Assembly: GCF_002866925.1 (NCBI RefSeq)
Contig: NZ_PKUQ01000031.1
Coordinates: forward strand, 393,835-457,834
Source: Cohaesibacter celericrescens
GTDB lineage: Bacteria; Pseudomonadota; Alphaproteobacteria; Rhizobiales; Cohaesibacteraceae
Length of the DNA: 64,000 nucleotides
Reading direction: 5' to 3'
Shown here in pieces: positions 53,521 to 62,739 of the stretch. Under the pieces are notes generated by a model, which worked only from the letters and a program-made list of their open reading frames with translations, did no database searches and was not told the origin of the DNA. Both the position numbers and the translations under genes were made by a program. The stretch's first letter is position 1, and every line of letters begins with the position of its first letter.

Positions 53521-55314
53521 TTAACTCTGCGCCGGCCAGTGATCGAAGGCTTGTTTTTCAAGCTGCATTGAGCCGTCCTCTCCCTTGAATATATTGATCC
53601 ACGCCCGCCAGTTTTCGTCATCCACTTCCGGATAATCAAGGCGGTAGTGGCTGCATCTGCTCTCGGTGCGCATCAGAGATGCGCGCAGTTTCATCTCGGC
53701 ACTCAAGATCATGTTGCGTGTTTCAAAAGCCAGACGTAATTCGTGCATATTGGCAGCACGCAACAGCGGCGCATGATGGTCACGCAATTCCTCGACATAT
53801 GCCAGAGCCGCTTGCATCATCGCTCCTTTTTTCACATAGAGCACAAAATTGGGGATCATCACGCCTTGCAGGGTTTGGGTTACCCACGCAGGCCCGTAAC
53901 CGGTTTCGCGCTTGAGCGGGGCAAGAATTTCATCAAGGACTGAGGTGAGATTGGCTTTGGCAATGTCCGGCATGTTGGCTCCGGATGCATAGTCTGCTGC
54001 GGCTTCCCCCGCAATTGCCCCTTGCACGGCAGACCCGGTCAAAGATGAACCGCCTTGGGTATAAATGCCTCCGGACATATAGCTGCCCAAAGCATCGCCA
54101 GCCGCATAAAGGCCCGGGATGTTGGATGCGCAACGATCATCAATGGGTACCAAACCTTCTGCTTTGTGGATCGCCATCCCTGCAGAGGCTCCGCCCATCG
54201 CAGCGCCTGAGGCCATGGGTGGGCCGTCCTTGCCACCGCCGGGGGCTCCGCCTCTGCCGTTTCCTTTTGGTGGCCGCCCTTCCGGACCTTCTTGAGGGCC
54301 TTTGGCTCCGTGTGGTGGCTTGCCGCCGGGAGGGCCCTTATGTTGGAATTCCTCGGGTACGTAGGGGCCTCCGGATACTTCCACCTGTTTTAAATCAGGC
54401 GGGCTACCCGGGCCGCCAAAAATGGGATTGCCAACGACATAGGCCCGATGATTGATATCAACACCAAGGTCGTGATGCACTTCAACACCAATGGTATCTG
54501 GGATCCGGTCGAACATATCGCCCCAATTGTCGTAGCAAGCTGCCGGGTTTTTGACTCGGGTCGAGTGGCCGTCATTCCACTCTTTGCCCGTCACTTTTGC
54601 TCCGATTTCATAGGCCATGATGGAGCCGTCATGCGTAAGATCGCAGACTGGGAAGCCGCTTGGTTTGAAGCCACCCGCTCCGGTACACAGAATGATCGAT
54701 TTGGCCTTGATGGTGATTGTCTCCGCTGCATCCAACCGGAAGCCTGCTGCGCCTGCTATTCTGCCGTCTTCCTTGATTAAATGCGTAATGACAATGCGCT
54801 CAAGCAAAGGGATGTTGCGTTCGCTGATCGGTTTCATGAAAGGGCGATTGGCGAGAGTCTGGTCAAAAAATCCCCAGTCTTTCAGTTCTTTGGCTCTTGC
54901 AAGAGAGTGCTCTGTCATTTGGCGGGTATAGACGGGGTTGTTTGTGCCAAGTGCCGAACGAGAGACCGTTTCGACAAATGCGTCGATCGAGGTTTTTTCA
55001 ACGTTCGGGTTGTAGATGAAATAGCCCTTGGCAAACGGGGTTAAGCCTGATGATCCAAGCCGCCCCTTTGCGACAATCATTGTATTGGCCCCGGCGTCAT
55101 GGGCTTTAACGGCTGCGAACAGTCCAGCCATCCCGCCACCAATCACCAGACAATCTGTTTCGTGAGTGACGTTTGAAATTGTCTGCGGATCAATCTCAGA
55201 CTTGTTTTCTGCCCAAGCCGCATTCTGACCAAGCGCTGCCACGCCAACTGCGGCACCAGAGAGCATCAGAAATTGACGGCGCGTTGAAGCGGTCAGGTTT
55301 TCAGACTGGCTCAT
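53521..55314 (-). CDS. Exported FAD-dependent reductase (fumarate reductase flavoprotein family) with Gly/Pro-rich insert
   Basis: 597 residues. A Tat-type signal (TRRQFLMLSGAAVGVAAL) is followed by the FAD dinucleotide motif LVIGGGMAGLFAAVKAHDAG, the TGAGGFKPSG region, and AGDALGSYMSGGIYTQGGSS near the second FAD contact. This is the fumarate reductase/succinate dehydrogenase/AprA flavoprotein fold. Residues 327-378 form a Gly/Pro/Lys-rich stretch (GPPGGKPPHGAKGPQEGP and on) not expected in this fold. It overlaps the membrane cytochrome gene by four bases (ATGA). The natural electron acceptor is unknown. Confidence 0.88.
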   Translation of the reverse strand: MSQSENLTASTRRQFLMLSGAAVGVAALGQNAAWAENKSEIDPQTISNVTHETDCLVIGGGMAGLFAAVKAHDAGANTMIVAKGRLGSSGLTPFAKGYFIYNPNVEKTSIDAFVETVSRSALGTNNPVYTRQMTEHSLARAKELKDWGFFDQTLANRPFMKPISERNIPLLERIVITHLIKEDGRIAGAAGFRLDAAETITIKAKSIILCTGAGGFKPSGFPVCDLTHDGSIMAYEIGAKVTGKEWNDGHSTRVKNPAACYDNWGDMFDRIPDTIGVEVHHDLGVDINHRAYVVGNPIFGGPGSPPDLKQVEVSGGPYVPEEFQHKGPPGGKPPHGAKGPQEGPEGRPPKGNGRGGAPGGGKDGPPMASGAAMGGASAGMAIHKAEGLVPIDDRCASNIPGLYAAGDALGSYMSGGIYTQGGSSLTGSAVQGAIAGEAAADYASGANMPDIAKANLTSVLDEILAPLKRETGYGPAWVTQTLQGVMIPNFVLYVKKGAMMQAALAYVEELRDHHAPLLRAANMHELRLAFETRNMILSAEMKLRASLMRTESRCSHYRLDYPEVDDENWRAWINIFKGEDGSMQLEKQAFDHWPAQS

Positions 55315-56039
55315 AAATGTGTTCCTTTGCTTGGTGTTGGCAGAATTGGTTCCTGATGAGTTGCGCTTTGATGCAATTGGCGGCCGCGGTGTTTGGCGCG
55401 GTCTTGCGGTACGGTCTTTGCGTAAAACACCGCCAACATCGCAATGCCAACTGTCGCGAAAAAGATCATCGCAGCAGCCATCCCCAAATCGACATGACGC
55501 CCTAATTCAATGGCATGCCACAAACCAAGTGGTAGAAAAATGATCGATAGACTGCCGTGAATATAGCGCCACTTGCGATATGTCAGTCCAAAAAGCTTCA
55601 TGATGCGCATGCGGAAAACGGACATGAAACCGAGCACTAGTAATAACAACCAGGCAGTCAGTCCGAGCAGAATACCCAGATTTTCAAACGTCGTCAGCAT
55701 GGTGACCAGGGCATCCAATGGTTTCACGCCTGCTTCAAAAAAACGGGGAAAAACAATGAGCAAGGGATGCAGTAAGAGCCAGCCTACTGCGCCATAGGCA
55801 ATGAACTTATGCGTGGTTTGAACTTGTCGACCATCGAAAAGCATCCTAAGTCCTTCATTGCTGCGGGTCAGGAAGAGTTGCCCCAAAATCAAAAATACGG
55901 CCAGTATGGTCAGGATCGATATGATCTCTTTCAGGAATGAGCGGGTAGGTGCTGCGCTCAGACCATAGAGCAACAGGGGCAAACCAATAAAAAGTGCCAG
56001 TGCGCTGCCGATGACATAAAATTTTCTATCAATTTTCAT
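55311..56039 (-). CDS. Ferric-reductase-like transmembrane cytochrome subunit
   Basis: 242 residues with about six membrane segments and paired histidines in helices (TTHKFIAYGAVGWLLLHPLL and YIHGSLSIIFLPLGLWHAIE), the heme-b-binding pattern of the ferric reductase/MsrQ-like domain. It probably passes electrons across the membrane to the exported flavoprotein. It starts two bases after the ferredoxin stop and overlaps the flavoprotein start. Confidence 0.85.
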   Translation of the reverse strand: MKIDRKFYVIGSALALFIGLPLLLYGLSAAPTRSFLKEIISILTILAVFLILGQLFLTRSNEGLRMLFDGRQVQTTHKFIAYGAVGWLLLHPLLIVFPRFFEAGVKPLDALVTMLTTFENLGILLGLTAWLLLLVLGFMSVFRMRIMKLFGLTYRKWRYIHGSLSIIFLPLGLWHAIELGRHVDLGMAAAMIFFATVGIAMLAVFYAKTVPQDRAKHRGRQLHQSATHQEPILPTPSKGTHL

Positions 56040-56041
56040 TG

Positions 56042-56257
56042 CTACCCCCAGGGTGTGACAACGGGAATTGTCTTCTCAGGGGCCATTTCAATGGCGTCAA
56101 CGGGGCAATACATCCGGCACAAATGACAAATCTGGCAGTCTGCCGGATAGGCGATTATGGCCTTGCCGTTTTTCTCGTCCATGCGAATGACATCGCAGGG
56201 GCAGGATTGGACGCATTCCATGCAACCGATACAGCCGCTAATGCTCTTAATCGTCAT
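56042..56257 (-). CDS. 2[4Fe-4S] ferredoxin subunit
   Basis: 71 residues with two complete cluster motifs: Cys9, 12, 15, 19 followed by Pro, and Cys41, 44, 47, 51 followed by Pro. There is no signal peptide, so it is cytoplasmic unless exported together with the Tat flavoprotein. First gene of the three-gene operon, it likely feeds electrons to the cytochrome subunit. Confidence 0.93.
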   Translation of the reverse strand: MTIKSISGCIGCMECVQSCPCDVIRMDEKNGKAIIAYPADCQICHLCRMYCPVDAIEMAPEKTIPVVTPWG

Positions 56258-56731
56258 GGTGGTTATCCTTGGTCAGAATTCGCTGATAAGCATTCCGATT
56301 TGATTGGGCAGACGCAGGTTGAGTGATGAGAGTGGGCGCTGTGAGTTTTAACGCTGATCAACTCATTCATCACGCAAGAATAGGCATCTGCAGTGCACAC
56401 AATGCGGTTCGGGCTCATGTCTGACTTGAATAAAGACGCCGCCACTTCATCGACTGTGCCGGAAAATAACAGCAAATCGGTGCGCAGGAAAAAAGAATGA
56501 AGTGTGGCACAATTCCAGATTATTGTATTTTTTTGTCGCAAAAGGCGGTTCCGAAACATACAGAAATATTTTGGAAATCTAGGACTGTAAATTTGATTTT
56601 TGGAGTGCTGTTTGTGACACGCCAATTCTGGCTCGCCCGAAGGTGAGGAATTTGGCTTTGTCCGATCTCTCAGAGCTTCTTTTGATGCTCCAGATGTCCA
56701 GAATGCCGTGAATGTATAGGACGTCCGTTGG
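56258..56731. promoter_or_regulatory. Upstream region of the ferredoxin-cytochrome-flavoprotein operon
   Basis: No gene supported; one open frame on the minus strand (56263-56625) has no family and no good start. On the minus strand TTGATCAGCGTTAA (56361-56348) matches the first half of an FNR/FixK-type box and part of the second. That would fit oxygen control of a respiratory reductase, but the match is incomplete. Confidence 0.35.
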
Positions 56732-57448
56732 TTATCCCAAACGCAAAGCTTCTTTCAGTGTCAACTCGTCGCCCGCTTTAAGGTCCAAATCGGCTTCAAT
56801 GCAATCAATATGCTTGAGCATAAGCTCAGTAGCCCCGTTTTCATCCCCTGCTTCGATTAGATTGAGGATGTTGTCATGATCGTCATGTCCACAGCTTGAG
56901 GTCCCGGTGCGGCCATACAGGGCAATGACGAGAGAAGAGCGCGCTACAAGTTCAGCCATGAATTTCTCTAAAATTGCATTGCCCCCAAAGCGGGCAATCA
57001 ACAGGTGGAAATCTCCTGAAGCTTTGATTTCTGAGCGCCGGGCATCTGCGCCGAGTTTTTGGTGGAGTGTGGCCTCGGTTTTTAAATGCTCTCTTAGCTT
57101 TTTAATATCAGCAGGCGTGATGCGTTTTGTTACTTCGGCAATGATCCCCGGTTCGATCAGGCGACGGCTGGAAAAAATCTGTCTCGCTTCATCAGGTGTG
57201 GGGTTTGCGACAAAAGCGCCGCGATTGCGCTCGCTATTCACCAGGCCTTCGAATGTTAGCATCTGAAGTGCTTGTCGCACGACGGTGCGGCTCACCTTGA
57301 AAAGGGTTCCGACTTCTGCCTCTGATAGCTTGGTTCCGGGGGCAAGCCTGCGGTCGACGATCGCGTCACGAATGGCATCGCGAATGGCCGCCGCCCGATC
57401 TTCAGGGTTGGATGCTGTTGACCGCATATGTGCGAAGTTTAATTCCAT
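56732..57448 (-). CDS. GntR family regulator (FadR/FCD subfamily)
   Basis: 238 residues. N-terminal winged helix (IRDAIVDRRLAPGTKLSEAEV, VSRTVVRQALQMLTFEGLV, RGAFVANPT) and C-terminal helical FCD ligand domain with likely metal ligands (ASGDFHLLIARFGG, HDDHDNILNLIEAGD, HIDCIEADL). FCD regulators respond to small carboxylates. It is divergent from the Pot-like transporter operon, with palindromes between, so it probably controls that operon. Confidence 0.92.
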   Translation of the reverse strand: MELNFAHMRSTASNPEDRAAAIRDAIRDAIVDRRLAPGTKLSEAEVGTLFKVSRTVVRQALQMLTFEGLVNSERNRGAFVANPTPDEARQIFSSRRLIEPGIIAEVTKRITPADIKKLREHLKTEATLHQKLGADARRSEIKASGDFHLLIARFGGNAILEKFMAELVARSSLVIALYGRTGTSSCGHDDHDNILNLIEAGDENGATELMLKHIDCIEADLDLKAGDELTLKEALRLG

Positions 57449-57755
57449 TATTAAATTCCTGTTTGTTCCCTTATTGCCTCCTACAGTTACAGATTCAATA
57501 GAAGTCCTGTAAAAATCATATGATTGAAAACAATCAGTGCGAATTTAATAGCATTAAATTGTATACAATTTGCGCATTTATCGAATTCAATATTGCCTAA
57601 CTTTTATTATTCCATGCCCTAATTTTGTGCGCAAATATCTATCTCGATGTGTTCATTCATTGAGTGATTGTCAAAAAATGTATGTATATCATACGTTTAG
57701 ATCATTTGGCACGGCCTTTGCTTTGTAAGCCCTTACAAGCGCTAAAGGAGTTTCA
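57449..57755. promoter_or_regulatory. Divergent promoter region with three palindromes
   Basis: AATCATATGATT (57514-57525), the perfect 16-base palindrome AAATTGTATACAATTT (57556-57571), and GTATG-TATAT-CATAC (57680-57694). FCD-type GntR regulators commonly bind palindromes of the form TTGTATACAA. These are the likely operators between gntR and the transporter operon. AAGGAG precedes the transporter ATG. Confidence 0.6.
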
Positions 57756-58844
57756 ATGTCAAAAGCCGCAGAAATCGAGCTCGCCGCTGTATCAAAAGTC
57801 TATGGGACAACAACGGCCGTTCACGCAATCAGCCTGAAAGTTCCTGCAGGACGTTATTGTTGCCTGTTGGGGCCATCCGGTTGCGGTAAGTCGACAACGC
57901 TCCGAATGATAGCTGGCCACGAAGACATAACCGATGGTGACATAATGCTCGCCAACAAAGTCGTCAACGGACTGCCGCCAGCCCGTCGTGGCACTGCGAT
58001 GATGTTCCAATCCTATGCTCTTTTCCCCCATCTTGATCTGGTCGACAACGTTGCATTCAGCCTGAAAATGCAAGGGGTGGATAAAGAGAAAAGACGAGCA
58101 GAGGCCACGGAAATGCTCGAACTCATGCAGCTTGAGCCCTATGCTGATCGCCGACCTGCACAACTTTCTGGTGGTCAGCAACAAAGGGTTGCGCTGGCAC
58201 GAGCGTTGATCACCAAGCCGCAAGCGTTGCTGCTGGATGAGCCGCTGTCCGCCCTTGATCCTTTCCTGAAAATTAAAATGCGCGCGGAGCTTAAGAAACT
58301 ACAGACATCGCTTGGCATGACCTTTGTGCATGTCACCCACAGTCAAGAAGAAGCTATGGCTCTGGCTGATTTGATCGTCATCATGAATGATGGTCGTATT
58401 GAGCAGGCCGCTTCTCCCCGCGATATTTTCCAAAAACCGGCGACGCCTTTTGTTGCTCGCTTCATGGGAAGCCACAACGTTATATCCGGGAGGATCGTTG
58501 AACAGGCTGACAAGCAGACAACCATTGAAGTGGCCGGCGGTCATCGCTTCAGTGCGCTGGGCGCTGCTGAAGTGGGTGCTGAGACTGCCGATATCGCTGT
58601 GCGTACAGATCACGCGCGCTTGAAAGATGCAGATGAGCCCGGGTTCGGTTTCACGGGCGTTGTTGCCAATGTCGAGGACCTCGGAGCAACCGTCAAATTA
58701 TCCATTACAGGTGCCGGAATTGAGGATTTCACCATCCTGCTTTCGGACGCTGATTATTTCGCAAAGCCGGTTAAATCCGGCGATGCGGTCCCCCTTTCGT
58801 GGGCGCCGGCTGATGCCATCGTCTTGGGGCACGTCAAGTCTTAA
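57756..58844 (+). CDS. Polyamine/opine-type ABC transporter ATP-binding protein (PotA-like)
   Basis: 362 residues: Walker A GPSGCGKSTTLRMIAG, Q-loop FQSYALFPHLDLVDNVAF, signature LSGGQQQRVALARAL, Walker B LLLDEPLSALD, and a C-terminal TOBE domain. It drives import through the two permeases downstream. AAGGAG lies five bases before the ATG. First gene of a five-gene operon with a racemase. Confidence 0.93.
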   Translation: MSKAAEIELAAVSKVYGTTTAVHAISLKVPAGRYCCLLGPSGCGKSTTLRMIAGHEDITDGDIMLANKVVNGLPPARRGTAMMFQSYALFPHLDLVDNVAFSLKMQGVDKEKRRAEATEMLELMQLEPYADRRPAQLSGGQQQRVALARALITKPQALLLDEPLSALDPFLKIKMRAELKKLQTSLGMTFVHVTHSQEEAMALADLIVIMNDGRIEQAASPRDIFQKPATPFVARFMGSHNVISGRIVEQADKQTTIEVAGGHRFSALGAAEVGAETADIAVRTDHARLKDADEPGFGFTGVVANVEDLGATVKLSITGAGIEDFTILLSDADYFAKPVKSGDAVPLSWAPADAIVLGHVKS

Positions 58845-58879
58845 TTATTTCAATGTCTATTAAACAGGAGACACCCTTT

Positions 58880-60169
58880 ATGACTGGTAAGACAACCAAA
58901 TCCAGCGGCCTTAGCCGACGTTCATTGCTCAAAACCGGTGCCGCCGTCGCTGGTGTTGCCGCCGGGTCCGGAGCCATCACAGGCTTCCCGACTATCTGGG
59001 CACAAAATCCAATCACTCTGCGCCAGTTTGGTACCGGTGTTTCCAACATCAACGCCATTGCGCAGAAATGTAAGGAAGATCTTGGCATCACGCTGGAAAT
59101 GACAGCAACTGATTCAGACGCAGCTGCCCAGCGCTCCGTCACTCAGCCTGACTCTTATGACATTGCAGATATCGAATATTGGATTCTCAAAAAAGTATTC
59201 CCAACGGGCGTTATCCAGCCGATGGATACCAACCGGTTGAAATATTATGACAAGGTGGTGCCGCTCTTTAAGTCCGGTAAATTGCTGCCAGATAGTGTGA
59301 TTGCGCAAGGCACAGCTCCCCATACGGTTGGATTTGTTGAAGGCCCGGATGCCAAGACTTTCGCAGCAGGTGAGACCGAATGGTTCACCATGATGCCAAC
59401 GATTTATAACGCCGACACCTTGGGTATCCGCCCCGACCTTGTGGGGCGTGAAATCACTACGTGGGCCGACATTATGGATCCAGCCTTCAAGGGTAAGACC
59501 TCAATCCTCAATATTCCATCCATCGGCATCATGGATGCAGCCATGATCATGGAAGCAATGGGCAATATTACCTATGCTGACAAAGGCAATATGACCAAGG
59601 AAGAGATTGATAAGACGATCGAATTTCTGATTGCTGCCAAACAGTCAGGCCAGTTCCGTGCTTTCTGGAAGTCTTTCGATGAATCTGTGAACCTGATGGC
59701 GTCTGGCGAAGTTGTTATCCAGTCGATGTGGTCACCGGCTGTTGCTGCTGTGCGCGCCAAGGGTGTTGCTTGTAAGTATCAGCCTCTCAAGGAAGGCTAT
59801 CGTTCATGGGGCGGCGGCTTGGGTCTTGCTTCCCACCTTAAGGGCGCCCAGCTCGATGCCGCCTATGAATATATCAACTGGTATACCTCCGGTTGGGTTG
59901 GTGGATATCTCAACCGTCAGGGTTACTATTCAGCCTGTATGGACACCGCCAAGGAATATATGTCTGAAGACGAGTGGGGCTTCTGGATTGAAGGCAAGGC
60001 AGCGCAGGGCGAAATCCTTTCACCTGAAGGCAAGGTTATGGAAAAACCGGGCGCAGTCCGTGATGGCGGATCCTTCGATGAACGCATGGGTAAGGTTGCT
60101 TGCTGGAACTCCGTGATGGATGAAGATCGCTATATGCTTCGTCGTTGGAACGAATTCATCGCTTCCTGA
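58880..60169 (+). CDS. Pot-like solute-binding protein with Tat signal
   Basis: 429 residues from the ATG at 58880 (a frame to 58853 has less support). The twin-arginine signal SRRSLLKTGAAVAGVAAGSG precedes the mature domain with ITLRQFGTGVSNINA and TWADIMDPAFKGKTS, in the family of spermidine/putrescine-type binding proteins. The ligand is unknown; the racemase in the operon hints at an amino acid or hydantoin-like compound. Two hairpins follow the gene. Confidence 0.88.
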   Translation: MTGKTTKSSGLSRRSLLKTGAAVAGVAAGSGAITGFPTIWAQNPITLRQFGTGVSNINAIAQKCKEDLGITLEMTATDSDAAAQRSVTQPDSYDIADIEYWILKKVFPTGVIQPMDTNRLKYYDKVVPLFKSGKLLPDSVIAQGTAPHTVGFVEGPDAKTFAAGETEWFTMMPTIYNADTLGIRPDLVGREITTWADIMDPAFKGKTSILNIPSIGIMDAAMIMEAMGNITYADKGNMTKEEIDKTIEFLIAAKQSGQFRAFWKSFDESVNLMASGEVVIQSMWSPAVAAVRAKGVACKYQPLKEGYRSWGGGLGLASHLKGAQLDAAYEYINWYTSGWVGGYLNRQGYYSACMDTAKEYMSEDEWGFWIEGKAAQGEILSPEGKVMEKPGAVRDGGSFDERMGKVACWNSVMDEDRYMLRRWNEFIAS

Positions 60170-60181
60170 TCCCATTGATTG

Positions 60182-60251
60182 ATCTCCCCGATGCGGTTTT
60201 TGGGGAGATGAAGAGGCAAACAAAGAGGTGGCGGACTGTCTTCGCCACCTC
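60182..60251 (+). promoter_or_regulatory. Two tandem hairpins between binding-protein and permease genes
   Basis: ATCTCCCC (60182-60189) with GGGGAGAT (60202-60209), and GAGGTGGCG (60225-60233) with CGCCACCTC (60243-60251). No strong T-run follows. They probably protect the binding-protein message or reduce permease expression. Confidence 0.6.
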
Positions 60252-60277
60252 AAAATAGCAATAGGAAAGCAGGCATC

Positions 60278-61171
60278 ATGACGACAGCGCAATTGTCCCC
60301 GAAGCCAAAAGAGGCGGTTCACATGCCCAAATGGTTGGCTGCGTATCTTCAGGCCGCGCCGCTGGCCATCATCCTCGGGGCATTTCTGTTGCTCCCTCTG
60401 GCAATGATCGCGATTGTCAGTTTCTGGGACTATGATTTTGCGCGAATGTATCCAGACCTTATCACTCTGAACTATGTTGAGACTTTGGGGTCGTGGGTGA
60501 CTTGGAAGACTTATCTAAACACCATAAAATATGCGGTGATTGTTTGGGCAATTACCCTGTTTGTCGGCTTTTGGGTGGCCTACTTTCTTGCTTTCCATGT
60601 CAGATCGACGAGCATGCAGATGGTGCTTTTTCTTATTTGTACCGTGCCCTTTCTGACTTCCAACATCATCCGGATGATATCCTGGATACCGGTGCTAGGA
60701 CGAAATGGGCTGGTCAACGGAGCGCTCGTCAGTTCCGGTGTGGTCTCGGAACCCGTTGAATGGTTGCTCTATTCCGATTTTGCGGTCGTCCTGGCTATGG
60801 TCCATCTCTATACGCTTTTCATGGTTGTCCCTATCTTTAACACCCTGATGCGCATTGATCATTCGCTGATTGAAGCCGCGCGCGATGCCGGTGCTTCGGG
60901 GCGCCAGATCCTGAGCAATGTCATCATTCCTCTTGCCAAACCGGGCATGGCGATCGGTACGATTTTTGTCGCCACCCTTGTGATGGCAGATTTCTCGACA
61001 GTGCAGGTGATGTCCGGCGGGCAAAGTGCTTCGGTCGCGCTGATGATGAAGAACCAGATGTCTTTGCTTCAGTATCCCGCTGCAGCGGCCAATGCTGTGG
61101 TGCTGCTGGCGCTGGTGCTTCTGTTGGTTGCCGCAATCCTGCGGGTCGTCGATATTCGCAAGGAGTTGTAA
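60278..61171 (+). CDS. ABC transporter permease (PotB-like)
   Basis: 297 residues with about six membrane segments and the loop SLIEAARDAGASGRQILSNV with IPLAKPGMA. The N-terminal helix LAIILGAFLLLPLAMIAIVSFWDYDF matches PotB-type permeases (shown whole only in part). Its stop shares one base with the next start (TAATG). Confidence 0.9.
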   Translation: MTTAQLSPKPKEAVHMPKWLAAYLQAAPLAIILGAFLLLPLAMIAIVSFWDYDFARMYPDLITLNYVETLGSWVTWKTYLNTIKYAVIVWAITLFVGFWVAYFLAFHVRSTSMQMVLFLICTVPFLTSNIIRMISWIPVLGRNGLVNGALVSSGVVSEPVEWLLYSDFAVVLAMVHLYTLFMVVPIFNTLMRIDHSLIEAARDAGASGRQILSNVIIPLAKPGMAIGTIFVATLVMADFSTVQVMSGGQSASVALMMKNQMSLLQYPAAAANAVVLLALVLLLVAAILRVVDIRKEL

Positions 61172-61992
61172 TGATGCAGTCCGAAACACGATCCAGAGAA
61201 TTCTACATTCTAGCAACTTTCTTTGCCCTGTTTGTCTTGTTCCTTTATGGTCCCTTGTCTGCCATCGTCATTCTGTCATTTCAGGGGCCGAATGGTGGTC
61301 TGACTTTTCCGCTGAACGGGGTATCTCTTCACTGGTTTTTCAACTTGTTTGAAACTCAGGCCGTCGGTGATTTTGGCGGCTCCTTCAAACGGTCCTTTAC
61401 CCTAGGCATTATGGTGATGATTTCGACGGTGGTCGTGTCATTGCTCGCAGGGCTGGCTTTTCGCCGCAAGTTCATTGGCGCGACACCTCTGTTTTATCTT
61501 TCAGTCGCCAGTTTGGTGGTGCCATCCATTATCATTTCTCTGGGCATTGGCGTGGTGTTTCAGCAGGCGGGTTTGCGGCCTGCATGGTATTCTTCCGGCT
61601 TTGGCGCGCACCTGACTTGGACCCTGCCGTTCGGCGTGCTGATTATGCTGGCGATTTTCAATCGCTTCTCTCCCGCCTATGAAGAAGCGGCCCGAGATCT
61701 GGGTGCCACCCCATGGCAGACGTTTCGCCATGTGGTGCTGCCGATCATCTTGCCCAGCCTTATCGGTGTTGGCCTGTTCGGTTTCTCTTTGTCCTATGAT
61801 GAATTTGCCCGCACGCTGCTGACATCGGGGACCTACAACACGCTGCCGCTGGAAATTTACGGCATGACCACCAATGTAACCACGCCGGTGCTCTATGCGT
61901 TGGGCACCGCGACCACGGTCTTTTCCTTCCTCGTCATCGGAGTGACGGTGGGTGTAATCATGTATTTGAATAAGCAGCGCGGAAAGGGATGA
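61171..61992 (+). CDS. ABC transporter permease (PotC-like)
   Basis: 273 residues, six membrane segments, with the coupling loop EEAARDLGATPWQTFRHVVLP and the PotC-like end VTVGVIMYLNKQRGKG. It forms the pore with the permease upstream; the racemase gene starts right after its stop. Confidence 0.9.
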   Translation: MMQSETRSREFYILATFFALFVLFLYGPLSAIVILSFQGPNGGLTFPLNGVSLHWFFNLFETQAVGDFGGSFKRSFTLGIMVMISTVVVSLLAGLAFRRKFIGATPLFYLSVASLVVPSIIISLGIGVVFQQAGLRPAWYSSGFGAHLTWTLPFGVLIMLAIFNRFSPAYEEAARDLGATPWQTFRHVVLPIILPSLIGVGLFGFSLSYDEFARTLLTSGTYNTLPLEIYGMTTNVTTPVLYALGTATTVFSFLVIGVTVGVIMYLNKQRGKG

Positions 61993-62739
61993 ATGGCCAT
62001 GAAGATCGCCGTCATTAATCCCAATACCACTGCGAGTATGACAGATAAAATTGCTCAGGCAGCCCGTGACGTTTCTTACTCCGAGACAGAAATTATGGCT
62101 GCGACGTCTTCTATGGGGCCTGCTTCTATTGAGGGATATTACGATGAGGCACTCGCCGTACCGGGTTTGCTGCTTGAGATATCCAAGGCAGAAAAGGCGG
62201 GCGCAGACGCGGCCATCATTGCCTGTTTTGATGACACAGGGCTAGATGCCGCACGCAGCCTTGCCCGCATTCCCGTGCTGGGGATTTGTGAAGCGGCGTT
62301 GGCAACAGCGGCCTATATCGCGCAGCGCTATACCGTGATCACCACTGCCGAACAATCCAGATTGCCGGTTGAAGGATTGGTGCGACGATATGGGCATGGT
62401 CAGAAATGCAACGTGCGTGCTGCCAACATATCTGTGTTGTCACTAGAAGACCCCAAATCCAACGCTCGAGATCTACTGCGCAATGAAATCACCAGTGCAC
62501 TTAATGAAGATAAGACTGAGGCCATTGTACTGGGGTGTGCCGGTATGGCCGATCTGGTGATGAATTTGCGGTCTGAATTTGGCTTGCCTGTCATTGATGG
62601 TGTTGCTGCTGCTGTCAAACACGCCGAGGGTCTTGTTGCTCTTGGTCTGATAACATCCAAACGTGGCCCTTACGTTCATCCTGCGACTAAACCCTATTAC
62701 GGCCAATTGCGTGAGTTTTCTCCCCAAGTGCTGTCGTGA
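61993..62739 (+). CDS. Asp/Glu/hydantoin racemase family enzyme
   Basis: 248 residues. The fold starts KIAVINPNTTASMTD; the two catalytic cysteines lie in IIACFDDTGLDAAR (Cys78) and IVLGCAGM (Cys182). Family members racemise hydantoins, allantoin or acidic amino acids without cofactor. It is directly attached to the Pot-like transporter, so it probably acts on the imported compound. I cannot tell which substrate; no hydantoinase is in the window. Confidence 0.9.
   Translation: MAMKIAVINPNTTASMTDKIAQAARDVSYSETEIMAATSSMGPASIEGYYDEALAVPGLLLEISKAEKAGADAAIIACFDDTGLDAARSLARIPVLGICEAALATAAYIAQRYTVITTAEQSRLPVEGLVRRYGHGQKCNVRAANISVLSLEDPKSNARDLLRNEITSALNEDKTEAIVLGCAGMADLVMNLRSEFGLPVIDGVAAAVKHAEGLVALGLITSKRGPYVHPATKPYYGQLREFSPQVLS

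Noticed and set aside
56263..56625. 120-aa minus-strand frame upstream of the ferredoxin
   Set aside because: No family, no good start, and it lies where the operon promoter is expected.
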